From: an uncultured Acidimicrobiales bacterium
GTDB lineage: Bacteria > Actinomycetota > Acidimicrobiia > Acidimicrobiales > Aldehydirespiratoraceae
Direction: 5' to 3'
NCBI GenBank assembly: GCA_958296055.1
Contig: CATQHS010000001.1
Span: 1,832,277-1,896,276, forward strand
Length of the DNA: 64,000 nucleotides
A program made the position numbers and the translations under genes. The notes under the pieces are model-generated. The model ran no database searches, was not told the DNA's origin, and saw nothing but the letters and a program-made list of their open reading frames with translations. Each line of letters starts with the position of its first letter. Positions within the stretch are counted from its first letter, which is position 1. Of this stretch, positions 32,430-41,340 are shown one piece after another.

Positions 32430-34874
32430 TTACATCCGCACCCGCTCACGGCGGGGATCGTAGAACGAGCGAATAGACGGAGTGGCCGGGATGGGGCGGA
32501 GGGCCACCTCGATCTCGAAGCGGCCGCCGGCCAGCCAATCCTGGGTCACCCCCGCGGGATGGTCCAGGTAGCCCATGGCCAGGCAGCGGTCCTCGGTGTA
32601 GCTCCACATAGCCGACGACACCCGGCCCACGATCTCGCCGTCGCGGCGGATGGGCTCGTCGTGGTAGAGCATCAGATCGGGGTCTTCGAGGCGGAACTGG
32701 ATCAGCCGTTTGGTCCGGGGTTGATGCCGCTGGGCCTCCAGCGCGGTCCGGCCCGTGAAGTCCGCCGCTTTGTCCCAGCCGATCACGAACCCGAGCCCGG
32801 CTTCGATGGGGGTGTCCTCGCCGGTGATGTCGTGGCCCCAGTGCCGGTAGCCGGCTTCGAGGCGCAGCGAGTTCATGGCGTGGTAGCCGGCCAGCGTCAG
32901 CCCGTGGGGCTCGCCCGCGGCCACCAAGGCGTCGAAGAGGGCGACGGACTGGTGGCTGGGCACGTACAGCTCCCAGCCCAGCTCCCCCACGTAGCTCATG
33001 CGCAGGGCCAGCACCTCGATCCCGGCCGCGGTGACGGTGCGGGCCGCGGCGAACGGGAAGTCCTCGTTGGCCAGCGAATCCGGGGTGATCGAACCCAGCA
33101 CGGTCCGGGCGGCCGGGCCCATGAGCCCGAGGATGGCCTGTTGGTCGGTGACGTCTTCGATGGCCGCGTCGAAGCCCCGGCAGCCCCGCCGGAGGCGGGC
33201 CCAGTCCCGGGTCTCACAGGCGGCCGAGGTCACCACCATGAACTGGTCGGGGCCGAGTCGGGTCACGGTGAGGTCGGCCTCGATCCCGCCCCGGCGGTTG
33301 CACCACTGGGTGTAGACCACCCGGCCCGGCTCGACATCGACGGAGGCGACGCTCAGCCGGTCCAGCGCGGCGGCCGCGCCGGGGCCGGTCACGGTGAACT
33401 TGGCGAAGGAGGTCTGGTCGAACAGGGCGACGGCGGTGCGGGCCGCCCGACACTCCCGCCCGGCGTTGGCCCACCAGTTCTGGCGGCCGTAGCTGTACTC
33501 GTAGACAGGGGCCTGGCCCTCGGCCGCGTACCAGTTGGGGCGCTCCCAGCCCGCCGTCTCCCCGAACACGGCCCCGGCCTCGGCCAGCCGGTCGTGCAGA
33601 GGCGACCGCCGCTGGCCCCGGGCGCTCTCGTACTGGCGGAAAGGCCAGTGCATGGCGTAGAGCAGACCGAGGCTCTCGGGGATACGCCGGGCCAGATAGG
33701 CCGGATCGGCCTGGAATCCGAAGGCCCGGCTTATGTCCGCCGACGACAGGTCCATGGGCGGGTGCCGGTCGGCGATCCACTCGGCCAGGGCCCACCCGAC
33801 CCCGCCCGCGGTTTGGATGCCGACGGAGTTGAACCCGGCAGCCACGAAGCACCCGTCGATCTCAGGCGACTCGCCCATGTAGTAGGTGCCGTCGGGGGTG
33901 AAGGCCTCGGGACCGTTGAAGAACAACTGAATCCCGCAGTCCCCCAAGGCCGGGACCCGGTGGGCGGCCCGCTCGAAAACGGGGCCCACGTGGTCCCAGT
34001 CCTCGGGCAGGGTCCCGAACGAGAAGTCCCGAGGCACCCCCTCGAGGTTCCAGACCTTGCCCCGGGGCTCGAAGAAGCCGGCCATGATCTTGCCGGTCTC
34101 CTCCTTGAAGTAGGTGTAGTTGCCGGGATCGCGCAACACCGGGGTGTCGGCGTCCACCCCATCGAGGGGCTCGGTGACCACGTAGAAGTGCTCGCAGGCC
34201 TGAACCGGCACGGTCACGCCGATCTGGGCCGCGAGCTGGCGGGTCCACATCCCCGCGGCCAGGACCACGGTTTCGGCCTCGACCGGCCCTTGCTCGGTCT
34301 CCACCCCGGTGATCCGGCCGTCCGAGGTCCGCAGCCCGGTAACGGCCACGCCCTCGACGATGGCCGCGCCCCTCATCCGGGCGCCCCGGGCCAGCGACAT
34401 GGTGGTGTCCACCGGCGAGGTGTGGCCGTCCCGGGGGATGTAGAGGGCCCCGACCAAGTCGTCAGTGCGGATGAGGGGCCACCGTTCCTTCACCTCGTCG
34501 AGGTCGATCACCCGGGTCTCGACCCCGACGGCGGCCGCCATCGACGCCCCCCGCAGGATCTCCTCCCAACGCTCGGAGTCGGCGGCCACCGAGATCGAAC
34601 CCGGAGCCCGGTAGCCGGTGGGCTGGCCGGTCTCGTCGCCCAGTTCCTCGAAGAGTCGAGCCGTGTAGGTGGCCAACTTGGTGAGGCTGTGAGTGGCCTT
34701 GAGCTGTGACACCAGGCCAGCCGCGTGCCAGGTCGTGCCCGAGGTGAGGCTGGACTGCTCGATGAGCACCACGTCGGTGATGCCGCGGCGGGCCAGGTGG
34801 TAGGCCACGCTGCACCCGACGATCCCGCCGCCCGCGATCACCACTTGGGCTCGATCGGGCAGGCCGGTCGCCAT
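32430..34874 (-). CDS. Dimethylglycine/sarcosine dehydrogenase-like FAD - GcvT fusion (first copy)
   Basis: The protein has 814 residues. FAD motif VVIAGGGIVGCSVAYHLARRG is near the start, with SLTSGTTWHAAGLVSQL (FAD-linked His) after it; the GcvT-like half begins around residue 430 (FDQTSFAKFTVTGPGAAAALDRLSVA) and ends in an aminomethyltransferase barrel. It is clearly paralogous to the 29944-32370 protein but well diverged. ATG 34874 has GGAGGG upstream. It is first in the dehydrogenase-dehydrogenase-mttB operon, and the divergent EamA transporter starts 55 bp away, plausibly importing or exporting a pathway compound. Confidence 0.87.
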   Translation of the reverse strand: MATGLPDRAQVVIAGGGIVGCSVAYHLARRGITDVVLIEQSSLTSGTTWHAAGLVSQLKATHSLTKLATYTARLFEELGDETGQPTGYRAPGSISVAADSERWEEILRGASMAAAVGVETRVIDLDEVKERWPLIRTDDLVGALYIPRDGHTSPVDTTMSLARGARMRGAAIVEGVAVTGLRTSDGRITGVETEQGPVEAETVVLAAGMWTRQLAAQIGVTVPVQACEHFYVVTEPLDGVDADTPVLRDPGNYTYFKEETGKIMAGFFEPRGKVWNLEGVPRDFSFGTLPEDWDHVGPVFERAAHRVPALGDCGIQLFFNGPEAFTPDGTYYMGESPEIDGCFVAAGFNSVGIQTAGGVGWALAEWIADRHPPMDLSSADISRAFGFQADPAYLARRIPESLGLLYAMHWPFRQYESARGQRRSPLHDRLAEAGAVFGETAGWERPNWYAAEGQAPVYEYSYGRQNWWANAGRECRAARTAVALFDQTSFAKFTVTGPGAAAALDRLSVASVDVEPGRVVYTQWCNRRGGIEADLTVTRLGPDQFMVVTSAACETRDWARLRRGCRGFDAAIEDVTDQQAILGLMGPAARTVLGSITPDSLANEDFPFAAARTVTAAGIEVLALRMSYVGELGWELYVPSHQSVALFDALVAAGEPHGLTLAGYHAMNSLRLEAGYRHWGHDITGEDTPIEAGLGFVIGWDKAADFTGRTALEAQRHQPRTKRLIQFRLEDPDLMLYHDEPIRRDGEIVGRVSSAMWSYTEDRCLAMGYLDHPAGVTQDWLAGGRFEIEVALRPIPATPSIRSFYDPRRERVRM

Positions 34875-34929
34875 TTCGCACCCTCCGGGCCTGGATGCCG
34901 CCCCCGGGCTCGGCGCAGCGCAGACCGCC

Positions 34930-35853
34930 GTGCAGGATAGCTTCTCACCAATGGGGCCGAACGTTGACCGGGCGGAGAGCCTTCATCGGGTGGGGGTGGC
35001 GATGGCGCTCGCCGCGACGGTGTGCTGGGGGATCGGCAACGTCATGGTCCGCCAACCCGACCTGCACTGGCCTCAGCTCGCCTTCTGGAGGATGCTTCTC
35101 GGCGCCGGGGTGACCGCCGCCCTTCTGGCCGCCACCCGCCGCCGACTGAGCTGGACCTGCATCCGGGCCTGCTGGCCAGCCGGAGCGGCCCTGGCGGGCT
35201 GGATCCTCTGCTACTACCTGGCCCTCCTGTCCACCACGGTCACCGACGCCAGCCTGATCTCATCCTTGCTCCCAGTATTTCTGCTAGGGGTGGCCAAGCG
35301 CCGTTTCGGAGAACGGATCTCGCTGTCGCTCGTCGGGATGGTGGCCGCCGCGCTGGCGGGGATAGCCCTAGCGCTGTACGGGTCTTCGGCGGTGCCCTCT
35401 TGGAGCCTGCAAGGCGATGGGATGGCCTTGGTGTCGACCCTGCTCTTTGCCCTCCATTTCGCGCTGGCCAAACAAGCCCGGCAGCGGTTCACCGCTCTGG
35501 AGTTCCAGACCGCCATCTATGTCGTCGCCTCGGTCATTCTCCTGCCCGTGGAGGTGATCGACGCCAGAGGGTTCGAGATACCCGACCTCGTGGTGTGGGA
35601 GTGGATAGCCGCGCTGGTGATCGTGCCCGGCACCGGCCATCTCCTCATGAACTGGGCTCACCGGCACGTCGCGCTCTCGATCACTTCCACCATCACCCTG
35701 GCCTCAACGCCGGTGTCGGCCATCGGGGCCGCTCTCTTTTTGGACGAGCCGATCGTAGTGATTCAAGCCGTCGGCTTGGCCGTAACCCTCGTGGCCTTGG
35801 CCACCGTGATCGAGATCGACCTGCACCCGGTCGACCATCGCGAACCGGCCTGA
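34930..35853 (+). CDS. EamA/DMT-family transporter
   Basis: The protein has 307 residues from GTG 34930 (ATG 34951 also possible). About ten hydrophobic segments form two EamA repeats: ALAATVCWGIGNVMV opens the first, and ALVSTLLFALHFALAKQA the second, with the typical TITLASTPVSAIGAALFLDEP end segment. Such proteins export metabolites or import small solutes. It is divergent from the methylamine dehydrogenase operon across a 55-bp gap, so coregulation is likely. It is GC-rich and unrelated in detail to the AT-rich permease at 22894. Confidence 0.85.
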   Translation: MQDSFSPMGPNVDRAESLHRVGVAMALAATVCWGIGNVMVRQPDLHWPQLAFWRMLLGAGVTAALLAATRRRLSWTCIRACWPAGAALAGWILCYYLALLSTTVTDASLISSLLPVFLLGVAKRRFGERISLSLVGMVAAALAGIALALYGSSAVPSWSLQGDGMALVSTLLFALHFALAKQARQRFTALEFQTAIYVVASVILLPVEVIDARGFEIPDLVVWEWIAALVIVPGTGHLLMNWAHRHVALSITSTITLASTPVSAIGAALFLDEPIVVIQAVGLAVTLVALATVIEIDLHPVDHREPA

Positions 35854-35917
35854 GCCCCTTCTCGCCATCGACGGCCACCGGACGGGATCAGAGGACACCC
35901 CGGGCGGCGCGAAACCG

Positions 35918-36379
35918 CTACTGGCAGATCACCATCGGGATGTCGCGGTCGGTGCGGGCCTGGTAGTCGCCGTAGTCGGGCCACCGGGCCACGGCCAGCG
36001 GCCACAGCTCGGCCTTTTCGGCCGCGGTGGCGGTGCGGGCCGTCATCTCGCGCACTTGGTCGCGGTCCTGGATCGTCACTGCCGGGTTGGCAGACAGGTT
36101 GAGGTACCAGGCGGGATGCCGGGGCGCGCCCCCCATGGAGGCCACCAGCAGGTACCGGGTGCCGACCACGATGCGGATCAGGGGCGTGCGCCGCAGGCAG
36201 CCGGTCCGGCGGCCCACGGTGGTGAGGATGATGCACTCGGCACCCTCCCACTCGAACCCGTCGGCCCCACCGGTGGCCAGGTACCGATCCACGTGATCGG
36301 CGATCAGCTTCCACGAGCTGGGCCGGTATTGGCGGGCTTCCACTCCCCCGTTCGCAGACCCTCCACCGCCGGTGGACAT
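35918..36379 (-). CDS. Deazaflavin (F420)-dependent nitroreductase family (DDN-like) protein
   Basis: The 153-residue protein has the split-barrel DDN pattern: ILTTVGRRTGCLRRTPLIRI, YLLVASMGGAPRHPAWYLNLSANP and a closing AELWPLAVARWPDYGDYQARTDRDIPMVI. Family members reduce activated double bonds or nitro groups with F420H2 and are concentrated in actinobacteria. The gene lies 6 bp after the SDR at 36386 in the same direction, so the two are cotranscribed, and both may act on the same compound. Confidence 0.87.
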   Translation of the reverse strand: MSTGGGGSANGGVEARQYRPSSWKLIADHVDRYLATGGADGFEWEGAECIILTTVGRRTGCLRRTPLIRIVVGTRYLLVASMGGAPRHPAWYLNLSANPAVTIQDRDQVREMTARTATAAEKAELWPLAVARWPDYGDYQARTDRDIPMVICQ

Positions 36380-36385
36380 GGATCC

Positions 36386-37279
36386 TTACAGGCCCATCTC
36401 GTGGTGGGGCGGCGCCTCGAACCGGCCGATGGCGTCAGCCCGGCGGTGGAGCAGGTCAACGGTGGAGTCGAGGTCTCGGGCGATGATGTAGCGGCGTCGG
36501 CGGACGCAGTCGACCACAAAGGCGCCCAGTTCGTCGAGGTCGGCCACCGCCACCTTCCGGCCGGACGCGGTTAGCCGGTCCTTCATCTCCTCGAAGGTCA
36601 TGGAGGCCCGGCCGGTGCCGCCCCGCGTCCGGGCCAGCTCGGGGGGCCGGTTGCGGCCCGCGGTGAACAGGCCGGTGGGCATGAGCCCGCCCGAGGGGTA
36701 GAAGACCGAGGCTCTCAGGGCCGTCCGCTCGTTCACCAGCTCGTGGTGGAGGGCCTCGGTGAAGCAACTGACCGCGGCCTTGGAGGAGGCGTACACCGAA
36801 GCCCGGGGCACCGGCGCAAACCCGCCGTCCCCCGAGGACGTGTTGATCACCTGACCCGGCAGGCCCGAGGCGATCATGCGGGGAACGAAGGCGGACACGC
36901 CGTTGGCCACCCCGAAAACGTTGACGCCGAAACACCACCGCCAGTCGTTGTGCTCCTGTTCCCAGGGCCGACCGCCGCCGCCGGAGGTGACGCCGGCGTT
37001 GTTGAACAGCAGGTTGCAACGGCCGTGGACGGCGAACACCTCGGCGGCCAGGCCATCGACGGATTCAGGGTCGCTTACATCGGCGCGGACCCCCGACACC
37101 GGGCCCCGGGCGGCCAACTCGTCGGCGGCGGCCGCCAAGGCGGGGGCTTCTATGTCGGCCAGCACCACCGCCGCGCCCGCGTCGAGGAGGGCGCCGGCGA
37201 TGCCCTTGCCGATGCCGGAGGCGCCGCCGGTGACCACGGCCACCGCCCCTTCGATCTCGAGGTGCTCGGGACCGCTCAT
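36386..37279 (-). CDS. Short-chain dehydrogenase/reductase
   Basis: The 297-residue protein has TGGASGIGKGIA, LADIEA after the second strand (Asp favours NAD), ADVSDP, NNAGVTSGG, Ser in NTSSGDGGF, YASSK, and a longer than usual C-terminal extension with a PSGGLMPTG turn and a helical tail. The larger size and tail resemble actinobacterial SDRs paired with F420 enzymes. It is preceded by a 13-codon minicistron that ends on its ATG, and follows the amidohydrolase gene by 48 bp. Confidence 0.83.
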   Translation of the reverse strand: MSGPEHLEIEGAVAVVTGGASGIGKGIAGALLDAGAAVVLADIEAPALAAAADELAARGPVSGVRADVSDPESVDGLAAEVFAVHGRCNLLFNNAGVTSGGGGRPWEQEHNDWRWCFGVNVFGVANGVSAFVPRMIASGLPGQVINTSSGDGGFAPVPRASVYASSKAAVSCFTEALHHELVNERTALRASVFYPSGGLMPTGLFTAGRNRPPELARTRGGTGRASMTFEEMKDRLTASGRKVAVADLDELGAFVVDCVRRRRYIIARDLDSTVDLLHRRADAIGRFEAPPHHEMGL

Positions 37280-37317
37280 CGAGCCCGGCTCGGCCAGGGC
37301 CTCGGGGGGGCGCTCAT
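37276..37317 (-). other. 13-codon minicistron overlapping the SDR start
   Basis: ATG 37317 opens MSAPPRPWPSRAR and ends in TGA overlapping ATG 37279 (CGATGAGC). The bases around both starts are alike (CGATGAGCG core), as if the start had been duplicated 38 bp apart. Identity is short, so this is weaker than the two examples upstream of mttB and the second dehydrogenase. Confidence 0.25.
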
Positions 37318-37327
37318 CGGGCCTCGG

Positions 37328-38620
37328 CTAGTACCGCAGCTCGCAGTTGTACTCTTCCATCCACCAGCGGGCGGTGCGGGTGGCGTCGGGCGGGGTGCGC
37401 AGTTCCGGGTCTTGGTGGAGCTGGGCCGGGGTGGGGCCGATCCGGGCCGCGATCTCGGTCAACGAGTCCAGGTCGAGCCCGTAGCACTCCACCGCGTTGA
37501 GGCCGAGCAGCTTGCGGGCGTCTTCGATGGACACGTCCCGGAAGTCGTTCTCGAGCCGCTCGACGGTGTGGGGCCAAGACCCCTCGGGGTGGGGGTAGTC
37601 GGTCCCCCACATCAGCGCGTCGATGCCGTTGACGTGGCGGCGCCGGATTTCCTCCCGGCTCATGGTGGAGGCCCCGATGAACACGTTGGTCCCGAAGTAC
37701 TCCGACGGCAGCCGGGAGATGAGGCCCTTCATCCTCGATCCCATCTTCTTGATCTTGTTGCTGGCCCCGAAGTTGACATCGGCCTTCCAGAGCAGGTCGC
37801 CCACCCAGTAGGAGCCGCACTCCACCACCGCGTACCGCAGGCCGCCGAACTGGTCGAACTTGCCTGAGAACAGCAACTGCCACAGAGCCCGGTGGGTCCA
37901 GAACGGCACCTCGTTCACGTACATGGCCACGTTGTCGCCGTAGCTGGTGAAGTCGGCCTCCCCCGAATGGGTGTGGACCACCATGCCGGTCTCGGCGCAG
38001 GCCGCCCAGACCGGGTCGTAGTGGTCGGCGCCGTAGGGCTTGAAGCCGTGCCACATGGTGGGGATCATGATCCCGGCGATACCGGGCTGCCCGGCCACGG
38101 CCTCGATCTCGGCCACGGCCTCGCCGACATCGTGGGTTATGGGCACCAGCGCCACCCCGGCCCGGCGGGGCGGGTTGGTGGCGCAGAACTCGACCAGCCA
38201 GCGGTTGTGGGCCCGGGCCCCGCCGAAGGCGAGGCGGGGGTCGGTTATCTGCCCGGCGGACAGGCCCGCCCCGAAGGGCGGGGACTCCTGGCCGGTGACC
38301 GCGTCTCCGTCGGCGAAGATGACCTCGCCGGCCACGCCGTCGGCGTCGAGTTCCTTGTCCCGCACCTCCGGGTCATAAGCGCCTCGCAGGCCTTCGGCGT
38401 TTTGGCCTTCCCACTCCTCAATGAACTCGGCGTTCACCTCCTCGGAGAGCCGCCGGTGCGCATGGCGCTCGGCCACGTAGTCCTCGAACTCGGCGTGCAG
38501 CGCCGAGTCGAGATAGGGCCGGTAGTCCTCGCACTGGAGCCCGGCGTGGGTGTCGCTGGAGACTATGACGTAGGGCGCGTTGGACGTGTCCACCGTCTGG
38601 TCGGGTATGGCCTGACCCAT
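37328..38620 (-). CDS. Amidohydrolase-2 family metal hydrolase/decarboxylase
   Basis: The 430-residue protein starts with VSSDTHAG (DxH metal pair), continues with FADGDAVTG and PTMWHGFKPYGADHYDP, then MVVHTHSGE (metal His) and a final MWGTDYPHPEGSWPHT that supplies the catalytic Asp. This is the PF04909-type layout used by decarboxylases and hydrolases of aromatic or lactone substrates. GGAGGAGGGG precedes the ATG. It leads an operon with the SDR and the F420-type protein, suggesting a three-step degradation route. Confidence 0.83.
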   Translation of the reverse strand: MGQAIPDQTVDTSNAPYVIVSSDTHAGLQCEDYRPYLDSALHAEFEDYVAERHAHRRLSEEVNAEFIEEWEGQNAEGLRGAYDPEVRDKELDADGVAGEVIFADGDAVTGQESPPFGAGLSAGQITDPRLAFGGARAHNRWLVEFCATNPPRRAGVALVPITHDVGEAVAEIEAVAGQPGIAGIMIPTMWHGFKPYGADHYDPVWAACAETGMVVHTHSGEADFTSYGDNVAMYVNEVPFWTHRALWQLLFSGKFDQFGGLRYAVVECGSYWVGDLLWKADVNFGASNKIKKMGSRMKGLISRLPSEYFGTNVFIGASTMSREEIRRRHVNGIDALMWGTDYPHPEGSWPHTVERLENDFRDVSIEDARKLLGLNAVECYGLDLDSLTEIAARIGPTPAQLHQDPELRTPPDATRTARWWMEEYNCELRY

Positions 38621-38716
38621 GGGTTCCCCTCCTCCCCTGGTTGCCGCTGGCCCTACCGTATCCGGGCCGGAACCGGATCAACCTCGCCGGAAGTCAGGCC
38701 GGGCCCGGCCCGGCGG

Positions 38717-39952
38717 TCACCGGGCACCGGGTGGGGGCGGGCCGGCGACGGGGCCGATGAGATCGGGATTCAGCTCGGCCACCGAAGCGGCCCCGCACAG
38801 GGCCATGTCCCGTTCCATGCCCGCTCTCAGATGCTCGATCACCCAGTCGACCCCGGCCTCGGATGCCGCGCCCAGGCCGTACAGGTAGGCCCGGCCGGCC
38901 ATGCAGGCGGTGGCCCCCAGCGCCACCGCCTTCACGATGTCGCCGCCCCGGCGCACCCCGCCGTCGCAGATGATGTCGAGGTCGCCCCCGACCGCGTCCG
39001 CCACCGGCGGGACCAGATCGACGACGGCGGGGGCCGAGTCGAGCTGGCGGCCCCCGTGGTTGGACAGGATCACGCCGTCGAGGCCCGCGTCCCGGGCCAG
39101 GACGGCGTCAGCGGTGGTCTGGACCCCCTTGACCAGGACCGGGCCGTCCCAGACCCCTTGCAGCCATTCGACGTCGCTCCACGACAGCGACCCGTCGAAT
39201 TGGCTGTTCACGAACTGGGCCAGGTTGACGGCCGTGGTGCCGTCCAGATCCGAGTGCCCGGCCACCATGGAGAACACGATCGGGTCGGCCCGAACGAACT
39301 GCCAGGTCCAGCCGGGATGGCGGATCCCGTCGACGATGGTGTCGAGCCCGAGCTTGGGCGGGAGGGTGAAGCCCCGCCGCACATCCCGCTCCCGCCGGCC
39401 GAGAACCACCGAGTCGACGGTGATGCAGAGGGCCTCGAAGCCGCTGTGGGCGGCCCGGTCGAGCATCTCCTTCACCAGCCCCCGGTCCCGCCAGACGTAC
39501 ACCTGGAACCACAAGCGGCCGTCGCTCACCGCCGAGACCTCTTCGGTGGAGCGGGTGCCCAGGGTGGAAAGGGCGTACGGGAGCCCGGCCCGGGCCGCGG
39601 CCCGGGCCACAGCCAGCTCGCCCGGCGGGCAGGCGATCCGCGGGAAGCCGGTGGGGGCCAGGATCAGGGGCATGGGGGCCGGCCGCCCGAGGATGGCGGT
39701 GCTGGTGTCCACCCGGTCCACGTCCCGCAGGACCCGGGGCCGGTACCTGAGCTCGCGGAAGGCCCGGGTGTTGCGATCGAGAGCCAGCTCGTCCTCGGCG
39801 CCGCCGTCGATGTAGTCGAACACGCCTCCCGGCAGGCGCTTGCGGGCGATCCGGCGCAGATCCTCTACCGACGCGGCCCGGGCCAGGCGCCGCTTGGTGG
39901 GGCTCAGATGGAAGCGCCGGAACCGAAGGACTGATCGAAGCGTCGACAGCAC
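38717..39952 (-). CDS. FMN-dependent alpha-hydroxy acid dehydrogenase (LldD-like)
   Basis: The protein has 411 residues. The N-terminal segment (VEDLRRIARKRLPGGVFDYIDGGAEDE) and the TIM barrel show family catalytic residues: the FMN-contacting Lys in GPVLVKGVQT, the base His in SNHGGRQLD, then DIICDGGVRRGGDIVKALALGA-like text (here KAVALGATACMAGR) that binds the phosphate. Substrates of relatives are L-lactate, glycolate or mandelate. It is separate from the amidohydrolase operon by about 96 bp in the same direction. Confidence 0.86.
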   Translation of the reverse strand: MLSTLRSVLRFRRFHLSPTKRRLARAASVEDLRRIARKRLPGGVFDYIDGGAEDELALDRNTRAFRELRYRPRVLRDVDRVDTSTAILGRPAPMPLILAPTGFPRIACPPGELAVARAAARAGLPYALSTLGTRSTEEVSAVSDGRLWFQVYVWRDRGLVKEMLDRAAHSGFEALCITVDSVVLGRRERDVRRGFTLPPKLGLDTIVDGIRHPGWTWQFVRADPIVFSMVAGHSDLDGTTAVNLAQFVNSQFDGSLSWSDVEWLQGVWDGPVLVKGVQTTADAVLARDAGLDGVILSNHGGRQLDSAPAVVDLVPPVADAVGGDLDIICDGGVRRGGDIVKAVALGATACMAGRAYLYGLGAASEAGVDWVIEHLRAGMERDMALCGAASVAELNPDLIGPVAGPPPPGAR

Positions 39953-40006
39953 GACGCGATCCTACCCCTGCCCCCCGGGGCCGGGCCCAGCCGTCCGGCG
40001 CCGCTT

Positions 40007-40378
40007 TCACGGCCCGGCGGCGGATGGCTCCTGCTGTTTCGCCTGCGCTTCCTCGGCCGCCCGGCGCAGCCCGTAGGCCTCCTGCTCCAAGAGCTCGGCC
40101 TGCGAGCGCAGCAGCCGGCCGATGGCGGCCAAGTCGAGACCGAGGAAATGGAGCGGCTCCGCCACCTGTCGCCTCAGGGTCTCCCGGCTGGCCGACGCGG
40201 CTCGTCCCATCCACACGGCGTCGGTGTGGAGGGCGACGACGGCTTCGGGCCGGGTAGCGAGCAGGGATCGGCGGACTTCGAGCGCGCCCGCCACCCGAAG
40301 GCACTGCTCGGCTCGCCGGAAGCGCTCCCGGGCCGCGTCGAACAGCCAGAACGGTGAAGGGGAGAACAGATCGGTCAC
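40007..40378 (-). CDS. Helical protein of unknown function
   Basis: The protein has about 123 residues from GTG 40378 (TTG 40387 is an alternative). It is rich in Ala, Arg, Glu and Leu with a heptad-like pattern (LRRQVAEPLHFLGLDLAAIGRLLRSQAELLEQEAYGLRRAAEEAQ), suggesting an amphipathic or coiled-coil protein. The layout loosely recalls granule-associated phasins, but no motif proves it. It lies between the hydroxy-acid dehydrogenase and the divergent HisN-like gene; the AT-rich 40388-40484 gap probably holds both promoters. Confidence 0.5.
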   Translation of the reverse strand: MTDLFSPSPFWLFDAARERFRRAEQCLRVAGALEVRRSLLATRPEAVVALHTDAVWMGRAASASRETLRRQVAEPLHFLGLDLAAIGRLLRSQAELLEQEAYGLRRAAEEAQAKQQEPSAAGP

Positions 40379-40484
40379 CTCATGCAATATACATAGAAAA
40401 TGAATTGAATACAACTTGAATTGATGGGACCGACCCCGCTGGAGGCCGGGGCTTCGCCGGGCGGCGGGGTTACGGTGTCGGCTC

Positions 40485-41270
40485 GTGACCGCTCCCGCCG
40501 CCGAGCCCGGCCTCGTCGACTTCGCCGTCGCCGCCGCCCGCCAGGCCGGGGCTCTCACCCTGGAGCAGTACCAGCGGCCGGATCTGGCCGTGGATCACAA
40601 ACCCGACGGATCGCCGATCACCGGTGCCGACATTGAGGCGGAGCGGCTGCTGCGCCGGCTCATCGCCAGCCGGTTTCCCGACGACGCCATCCTCGGCGAG
40701 GAAGGGGGGTTCGAGGAGGGCGGCCCGGGGACCAGATCGGCGGCGAGCGGGCGGCTCTGGGTGATCGACCCCATCGACGGAACCAAGGCTTTCGCTCAGG
40801 GAGTGCCGCTGTTCAGCAACCTGGTGGCGCTGGTCGACGAGCACGGCCCGGCCGTCGGGGTCATCAACCTCCCGGCCCTCGGCGAGTGCGTGTGGGCCGG
40901 CCGGGGCCGGGGGGCCTGGTGGAACGGCCGGCCGTGTCGGGTCAGCGAGCGCAGCGCCATCGACGAGAGCTGCCTGTGCACCAGCGGCTTCTCCTACTGG
41001 CCCGCTGAGGCGCGGGGGCGCCTGCTGGGATCGGGGGCCAGGGTCAGGACCTGGGGCGACGCCTACGGCTACGCCCTGGTGGCCACCGGCCGGGCCGAGG
41101 CCATGATCGATCCGGAATGCTTCGACTGGGATGTGGCCCCGATGGCGGTCATCATCGCCGAGGCCGGCGGCCGGTTCTCAGACCGGACCGGATCGCCCGG
41201 CTGGCGCAACGGGTCGGGCGTGGCCACCAACGGCCGCGTCCACGACGAAGTCCTGGCCCTGTTCGCCTGA
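40485..41270 (+). CDS. Inositol monophosphatase family phosphatase, HisN-like
   Basis: The 261-residue protein has the lithium-sensitive phosphatase motifs: GEE (71-73), WVIDPIDGTKAF (92-103) with the metal Asp residues, and a C-terminal DWDVAPMAVIIAEAGG. In actinobacteria this branch includes histidinol-phosphatase HisN; other members hydrolyse inositol-1-phosphate or CysQ substrates, and no histidine gene is nearby to settle it. Translation starts at GTG 40485. It stands alone, convergent with the oxidoreductase at 41341. Confidence 0.8.
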   Translation: MTAPAAEPGLVDFAVAAARQAGALTLEQYQRPDLAVDHKPDGSPITGADIEAERLLRRLIASRFPDDAILGEEGGFEEGGPGTRSAASGRLWVIDPIDGTKAFAQGVPLFSNLVALVDEHGPAVGVINLPALGECVWAGRGRGAWWNGRPCRVSERSAIDESCLCTSGFSYWPAEARGRLLGSGARVRTWGDAYGYALVATGRAEAMIDPECFDWDVAPMAVIIAEAGGRFSDRTGSPGWRNGSGVATNGRVHDEVLALFA

Positions 41271-41340
41271 ACTCCGGGCCGGCCAGACAAAGGCGCTCGA
41301 CGTACGGCTCAGCCCCCGATACCGGGCCAGGCGAATGCGG

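Noticed and set aside
37892..39934. 680-codon plus-strand frame opposite the amidohydrolase and FMN dehydrogenase
   Set aside because: Antisense shadow crossing two real genes and their gap; no motifs.
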